From assembly GCF_003932715.1 (NCBI RefSeq), contig NZ_CP020700.1:4424501-4488500 (forward strand): 64,000 nucleotides of DNA. The letters run 5' to 3'. A model generated the notes under the pieces. The model made no database searches. It saw nothing but the letters and a program-made list of their open reading frames with translations, and had not been told where the DNA came from. The stretch is from Streptomyces tsukubensis (lineage in GTDB: Bacteria; Actinomycetota; Actinomycetes; Streptomycetales; Streptomycetaceae). Both the position numbers and the translations under genes were made by a program. This document shows, one piece after another, positions 60,284 to 64,000 of the stretch; within the stretch, counting starts at the first letter, position 1, and each line of letters begins with the position of its first letter.

Positions 60284-60525
60284 GCTACCGCATCGCGTAC
60301 TCCGACCCGGCCAAGGCCGGACGGGCGGCGCTCTCGGAGGCCGCCCGTAAGGCGCTCGACGCCGGGGTCGCCGCTGTCGCCCGTGACCCGTACGGCTGTT
60401 CATCCCATGCGGTCGGCGGCGACCGGAACCGGCGGGATGCCGCGATCGGAAGCATCGCGATCATTCGCTACGAGGTCAGTCCGAGCGTTGTGACCTTCAC
60501 TGTCCTGCGTGTTGTCGGTCTATAG
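60280..60525 (+). CDS. RelE/ParE-like small protein (possible toxin)
   Basis: The 81-residue protein begins with SYRIAYSDPAKAGRAALSEAARKAL and ends in a beta-strand part AAIGSIAIIRYEVSPSVVTFTVLRVVGL. That helix-then-strand pattern fits the RelE/ParE fold: two N-terminal helices and a C-terminal sheet. RelE-type toxins cut mRNA on the ribosome; ParE types poison gyrase. Key catalytic residues cannot be assigned confidently, so toxicity is an inference. It ends 30 bp before the terminator hairpin at 60556. Confidence 0.6.
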   Translation: MSYRIAYSDPAKAGRAALSEAARKALDAGVAAVARDPYGCSSHAVGGDRNRRDAAIGSIAIIRYEVSPSVVTFTVLRVVGL

Positions 60526-60555
60526 ACGGACGGATGGTGGCGATCCGGCCTCCTG

Positions 60556-60595
60556 CCGTCCGTGCCCCTCCGGGAAGCCGGAGGGGCACGGACGG
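60556..60595. terminator. 18-bp perfect hairpin, bidirectional terminator
   Basis: CCGTCCGTGCCCCTCCGG (60556-60573) pairs perfectly with CCGGAGGGGCACGGACGG (60578-60595) around GAAG. It lies between the convergent possible toxin gene and the MFS transporter gene. It is the strongest hairpin I noticed in the window. Confidence 0.9.
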
Positions 60596-60600
60596 ACAAC

Positions 60601-61902
60601 TCAGCTGACGACGGCCGCCTGCCGCTCCGTGTCCGACGCCCGCTCACCCTGGGGCTCCGGCCGGGCCGCGGCGTCGGCAGCGGGCCGCCCGGCTCGGCGC
60701 ACCGCCGTTGCCGCCGACAGGACCACCGGGACCGCGGCCAGGGCGAAGCACAGCCACAGCGGAAGGCGGCCTACCAGCAGGCCCGTGGCGGCCGTCGCGC
60801 CCGCCGAACCGGCGTTGAACGCCGTGTTGACCCACGCGCCCGCCTTGGTGCGGCCCGCCGGGTCGGCGGACTCGTCCGCGATCAGATAGGCCGTCGTGAT
60901 GGCCGGGGCGATGAACAGGCCGCCCAGCGCCGCCCAGACGATGAGTACGTACGGATGGGGCGAGACGCCCGCCGCGGCCAGGGTCAGGCCCAGCGGCACC
61001 ACGAGGAATGCCAGCCGCAGCCTGTTCGAGGCGCGCCACGGGAGGGCGCCGTAGACCAGACCGCCGACGGCGCTGCCGCCGCAGAGCGCGGCCAGCACCC
61101 AGGCGATCGCCTGGGGCTCGTGGTGCGCTTCGGCGAAGGCGATCACCAGGAGTTCGAAGGCTCCCAGGCAGATGCCGACCGCGGCCGAGACGGTGATCGC
61201 CTGGCGCAGACCGGGGTTGCCGCGCAGCAGCCCGCGCGGGGCGGGTTCCCCGGAGGGCTGCGCCGGTCCGGCGGGCGCCTTCTCGCGGCCGGTCCAGCCG
61301 CGGGCCGCCGGAGAGGTGACCAGGGCGAGCGTTCCGGTCAGGACGAGTACGGCGCTCACCGCAAGACCGGCCGACGGTGCCGCGATCTGCACCAGCAGCC
61401 CCACCAGCAGCGGTCCCGCGACGAAGAGGAGTTCCTCGGCGACCGAGTCCAGGCTGTACGCACGCTGCAGGAGCCGCCGGTCGGGCAGCAGGTCGCTCCA
61501 CAGGGTCCGCATCACCGGGCCGAGCGGAGGCGTACACGCGCCCGCGGGCGCCGCCAGCAGCCCCAGCAGAACCCCGGACGCCCCCGGCCACCAAGTCGCG
61601 AACGCCAGCCCGGCCAGGAGCAGCGCATAGGCGGCGGCCATGGGGAGCAGGGCCCGGCGCGGCCCGTACCGGTCGACCAGACCGGCCCGGGTCGGTGAGA
61701 GAAAGACGCTGGTCAGCGCGAAGAGCGCCATGACGGTTCCGGCGACGGCATAGGAGCCGGTGGACTCCTTCACCGCCAGCACCAGTGACAGGGAGACCAT
61801 GCCGTAGGAGAGCCGGCCCAGCAGGGCGGCACCGAAGGTACGGCAGGCATGGCGGGTACGCAGCACAGCGGCGTACGAAGGCGTCGTGGAAGACGAAGAC
61901 AT
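60601..61902 (-). CDS. Major facilitator superfamily transporter
   Basis: The 433-residue protein has about twelve hydrophobic segments in two halves separated by a soluble loop near residues 190-215. The first inter-helix loop, SPTRAGLVDRYGPRRALL, is a typical MFS motif A variant (D-R-x-G-x-R-R). No drug-specific signature can be read by eye; efflux of a small molecule is the default guess. ATG 61902 is used. The long 216-bp region upstream to the pentapeptide gene probably holds its own promoter. Confidence 0.88.
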   Translation of the reverse strand: MSSSSTTPSYAAVLRTRHACRTFGAALLGRLSYGMVSLSLVLAVKESTGSYAVAGTVMALFALTSVFLSPTRAGLVDRYGPRRALLPMAAAYALLLAGLAFATWWPGASGVLLGLLAAPAGACTPPLGPVMRTLWSDLLPDRRLLQRAYSLDSVAEELLFVAGPLLVGLLVQIAAPSAGLAVSAVLVLTGTLALVTSPAARGWTGREKAPAGPAQPSGEPAPRGLLRGNPGLRQAITVSAAVGICLGAFELLVIAFAEAHHEPQAIAWVLAALCGGSAVGGLVYGALPWRASNRLRLAFLVVPLGLTLAAAGVSPHPYVLIVWAALGGLFIAPAITTAYLIADESADPAGRTKAGAWVNTAFNAGSAGATAATGLLVGRLPLWLCFALAAVPVVLSAATAVRRAGRPAADAAARPEPQGERASDTERQAAVVS

Positions 61903-62118
61903 GATGATGTCCCTCGAAGACAGCGCCGGTTCGACGGCGCTCAAACGTGCATGGGCAGCGAGAGGCACGCCCGGTGGGGGCGCGGCCGACGCTGACTCCT
62001 ATGCACGGAAGAAGGACATGCGGGCACCGTAGCAGAACAGGGGTTCGGCCGGAACGTTCTCGTCCGCACGGATGTTGGTGATCTTTGCCCATGAGGGCTG
62101 ATGGCGGTCCACGCCTGG

Positions 62119-62793
62119 TCAGCCGTCTCCGATGGTGATGCCGAGTTCGTGCACGAGGGCCTGGGCAAGGTCCGTCTGCTGTCCCGACTCGATGCGGACT
62201 TTGGCCAGGTTGGCGACGCCGCGGATCTGCGAGAGTTCGTTTCCGCGGAGGTCGGTGTCCCGGTACCGTCCGCCGCCGAACTCGGTGAGCCGGAGTCCGC
62301 AGTCCGAGAACACAGCACCGGACAGGTCGCAGTCGGTGAATACGGCCTCGGTGAAGGCGCAGCCGACAAAGGCAACGGGGCCGTCGGCACGCACGTTCTC
62401 GAAGCCGGCGTAGTCGAAACGGCACTTCTCGAACAGCACGTCGTCCAGGACCATGCCGTCCAGAGCGGCGCCCATGACCTTGCAGTCGTGGAAGCGGACC
62501 CGGGTGAGCTTGCTCCGGCTCCAGCGTGCCGATCCCAGATCACTGCTGTTGATCTCGACGCCGTGGAGATTCAGCGCGTCGAACTCGACATGTTTCGCGC
62601 GGACGTCGCTGACTCTGCCGGTGACGAGCTGGATTCCAGTGAGCGCGAGCGAGCGCAGTTCCACGTTCCCGTACGTGAAGTCCTGCACGGTGCCGCGAGG
62701 GCTGTCCAACGAATCGACCACGGACAGGTACAGACCGGGCTCATCGAGATCGGGGGTGGTCACAGTGATGCGGCCGAAGGTACGGCTGGCCAT
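62119..62793 (-). CDS. Pentapeptide-repeat protein
   Basis: The 224-residue protein has pentapeptide repeats from about residue 35 to 190, with the A(D/N)LxX-type rhythm in units such as VELRSLALTG, VEFDALNLHG, LTRVRFHDCK, VLFEKCRFDY and AVFTDCDLSG. These form a right-handed four-sided helix. Some family members mimic DNA and protect gyrase (Qnr, MfpA types), but the repeats here are shorter and less regular, so gyrase protection is only a possibility. The last 25 residues form a helix with a conserved-looking end. Confidence 0.85.
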   Translation of the reverse strand: MASRTFGRITVTTPDLDEPGLYLSVVDSLDSPRGTVQDFTYGNVELRSLALTGIQLVTGRVSDVRAKHVEFDALNLHGVEINSSDLGSARWSRSKLTRVRFHDCKVMGAALDGMVLDDVLFEKCRFDYAGFENVRADGPVAFVGCAFTEAVFTDCDLSGAVFSDCGLRLTEFGGGRYRDTDLRGNELSQIRGVANLAKVRIESGQQTDLAQALVHELGITIGDG

Positions 62794-62979
62794 GGTGCTC
62801 CTTCAACGTGGTCCGCATCCGGTCAATGTTCCCGGCCTCCGTCCCGGCATGAAATGCCGGAAGAAACAGGTGTTCCCATTACCCGGTACCTTTCTGGCCG
62901 GCGCCGGAAACCACCCATCTGGCGCGGGTGGAGATGGTTTCGTCATCATGACGAACCCCAAGCTCTACGGGCGGTAGTC

Positions 62980-63096
62980 ATGGGCAAGCACGAGAAGCCC
63001 CCACCGGATCTGTCCCAGGGCAAACCACCACCCGGCAACGCCGATGGACAAGTCCCTCCGCCACCGCCTTCCGACGGGAAGCACAAGAAGAAGTAG
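62980..63096 (+). CDS. 38-residue Pro-rich peptide with two Asp-Gly motifs, possible modified-peptide precursor
   Basis: The peptide starts MGKHEKPPPD and ends in SDGKHKKK; it is Pro-, Lys- and Gly-rich with no Cys or Trp. Asp22-Gly23 and Asp32-Gly33 are sites that easily form aspartimide. It lies three bases before the start of an isoaspartyl-methyltransferase homologue (63100) and is probably co-translated with it. A very short frame (MTNPKLYGR) ends just before it. A function as substrate of the methyltransferase is inferred only from position and the Asp-Gly motifs; it could also be a simple disordered protein. Confidence 0.6.
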   Translation: MGKHEKPPPDLSQGKPPPGNADGQVPPPPPSDGKHKKK

Positions 63097-63099
63097 GCC

Positions 63100-64000
63100 A
63101 TGGACAGGCTCGATGCAAGGCGCGCGGAACTCGACCGGGTCATGGAAGAGCGCGGTGCCTGGCCCGACCGGGCGCCGTGGATCCGGGAGGCCGTACGGGC
63201 TCTGCCTCGTGACCGCTTCGCCCCGGAGCGGCTCTGGCGGTGGGACGGCCACACCTACGTTCCCGTGGACCGTACCGATGAGCCCGGGGGATGGGCGGAC
63301 CTTCTCTTCTCCGATCCCGACGCGGCTGCGGTCACCCAGATCACCGAGGGGCTGCCCACATCGAGCCTGTCCTGTCAGGGCATCGTCGTCGACATGCTCG
63401 ACTCCCTCCTCCTCGAACCCGGACACCAGGTGCTGGAGCTGGGGACGGGGACGGGCTGGAACGCAGCGCTCGCCGCGAGGCGGACCGGGCCCGGCCGGGT
63501 CGTCTCGGTCGAGATGGACCCGGAGGTGGGGGAGACCGCTCGCGCCCGGCTCCTGGCGCACGCGCCCGATATCCGGGTCGAGCCGGGTGACGGCTCCCTG
63601 GGCGCGCCCGGCAGCGCTCCGTACGACCGGATCATCGCCACCTATGCCGTCGAACACGTCCCGTGGGCCTGGGTCGCGCAGACCCGGCCCGGTGGGCGGA
63701 TCGTCTTCCCGTGGGGCCGTCTCGGGCACGTCGCGCTCACCGTCGCCGACGACGGCGCTTCGGCACACGGCTGGGTACAGGGCCTGGCGCAGTTCATGCC
63801 CGACCGGACCACCGGATCCGGAGCCCGGCCGGGCTTCGCCGAAGTCCGCGGTACGGGGAGACCGGATGACGAGCGCGTCTGGAACCGGGACATCGCCCCG
63901 TTGCGGGACGACTGGGACCTCCGGTTCGCGTTGCGGGTCGCCGAGCCCGGCCTTCATTACACGGTGGCGGAGGACAGCGACGGCTGGAACGCCTGGCTTC
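63100..64000 (+). CDS. Isoaspartyl methyltransferase (PCMT)-like protein, 3' end beyond the window
   Basis: At least 300 residues are visible. An N-terminal part (DRFAPERLWRWDGHTYVPVD) precedes the PCMT fold with SAM motif VLELGTGTGWN (111-121), SVEMDP, and YDRIIATYAVEHVPWAWV. The segment LPTSSLSCQG precedes motif I, as in PCMT enzymes that recognise isoaspartate. I recall this form from PCMT genes linked to ATP-grasp peptide (graspetide) clusters, but no such gene can be seen before the window ends. Its neighbour is a small Asp-Gly-rich peptide. Confidence 0.85.
   Translation, partial: MDRLDARRAELDRVMEERGAWPDRAPWIREAVRALPRDRFAPERLWRWDGHTYVPVDRTDEPGGWADLLFSDPDAAAVTQITEGLPTSSLSCQGIVVDMLDSLLLEPGHQVLELGTGTGWNAALAARRTGPGRVVSVEMDPEVGETARARLLAHAPDIRVEPGDGSLGAPGSAPYDRIIATYAVEHVPWAWVAQTRPGGRIVFPWGRLGHVALTVADDGASAHGWVQGLAQFMPDRTTGSGARPGFAEVRGTGRPDDERVWNRDIAPLRDDWDLRFALRVAEPGLHYTVAEDSDGWNAWL

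Overview
The window is high-GC actinobacterial DNA and is almost certainly from a Streptomyces chromosome. The signs are strong third-position GC bias, many GTG/TTG starts, frequent 4-bp ATGA/GTGA start-stop overlaps, and typical Streptomyces families (DUF397, DUF5753/Scr1-type regulators, SpoIIE phosphatases, RsbW-like ATPases, FxLD lanthipeptides). The left edge is core chromosome: the 3' end of a DNA polymerase III delta' gene, a TAP-like lipoprotein peptidase and a tRNA-Thr(CGT) gene.

From 2310 to 24168 lies an integrated mobile element of about 21.9 kb. It is bounded by an 86-bp perfect direct repeat; the left copy completes the tRNA-Thr gene and the right copy holds only the tRNA 3' part. 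The element encodes a tyrosine integrase overlapping a Cro/C1-type regulator, a small excisionase-like HTH protein, a DUF3631 ATPase, a DUF2637 membrane protein and a MobC/relaxase pair. No conjugation ATPase or type IV secretion gene is visible, so it looks like a mobilizable (IME-like) rather than self-transmissible element. Its cargo is a class I lanthipeptide locus of the FxLD type on the minus strand: RsbW-like ATPase, FxLD precursor, LanB dehydratase, LanC cyclase, a fused SpaB_C-like/isoaspartyl-methyltransferase protein and a helical-repeat protein. It also carries an XRE-TPR regulator, a GNAT acetyltransferase and a single-chain type IIG restriction-modification enzyme. Short direct repeats that could be integrase arm sites lie just inside both ends.

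From 24.7 to 40.1 kb are a hemopexin-repeat/metzincin-like protein and a ten-gene minus-strand operon: maleate-isomerase-like protein, M19 dipeptidase homologue with missing metal ligands, FAD oxidoreductase, complete dipeptide-type ABC importer, aldehyde dehydrogenase and muconolactone-isomerase-like protein. An IclR regulator lies upstream. This reads as uptake and breakdown of an unidentified peptide-like or ring-derived compound. Then come remnants of a two-component system (40.4-41.1 kb), a GntR regulator, and a second, two-gene restriction-modification system (42.2-45.0 kb) with convergent methylase and endonuclease.

From 45.3 to 64 kb the content is ordinary Streptomyces chromosome: a secreted subtilisin, a KimA-like permease, a multi-domain SpoIIE phosphatase, a VOC/WYL divergent pair, a WhiJ/AbaA-type regulatory cluster (zinc-ribbon peptide, RsbW-like ATPase, Scr1-type XRE, DUF397), an aminotransferase-IV protein, a dienelactone-hydrolase homologue lacking its nucleophile, a possible toxin-antitoxin pair, an MFS exporter and a pentapeptide-repeat protein. 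At the right edge a 38-residue Pro-rich peptide gene with two Asp-Gly motifs sits immediately upstream of an isoaspartyl-methyltransferase homologue that runs off the window; this is a second possible modified-peptide locus.
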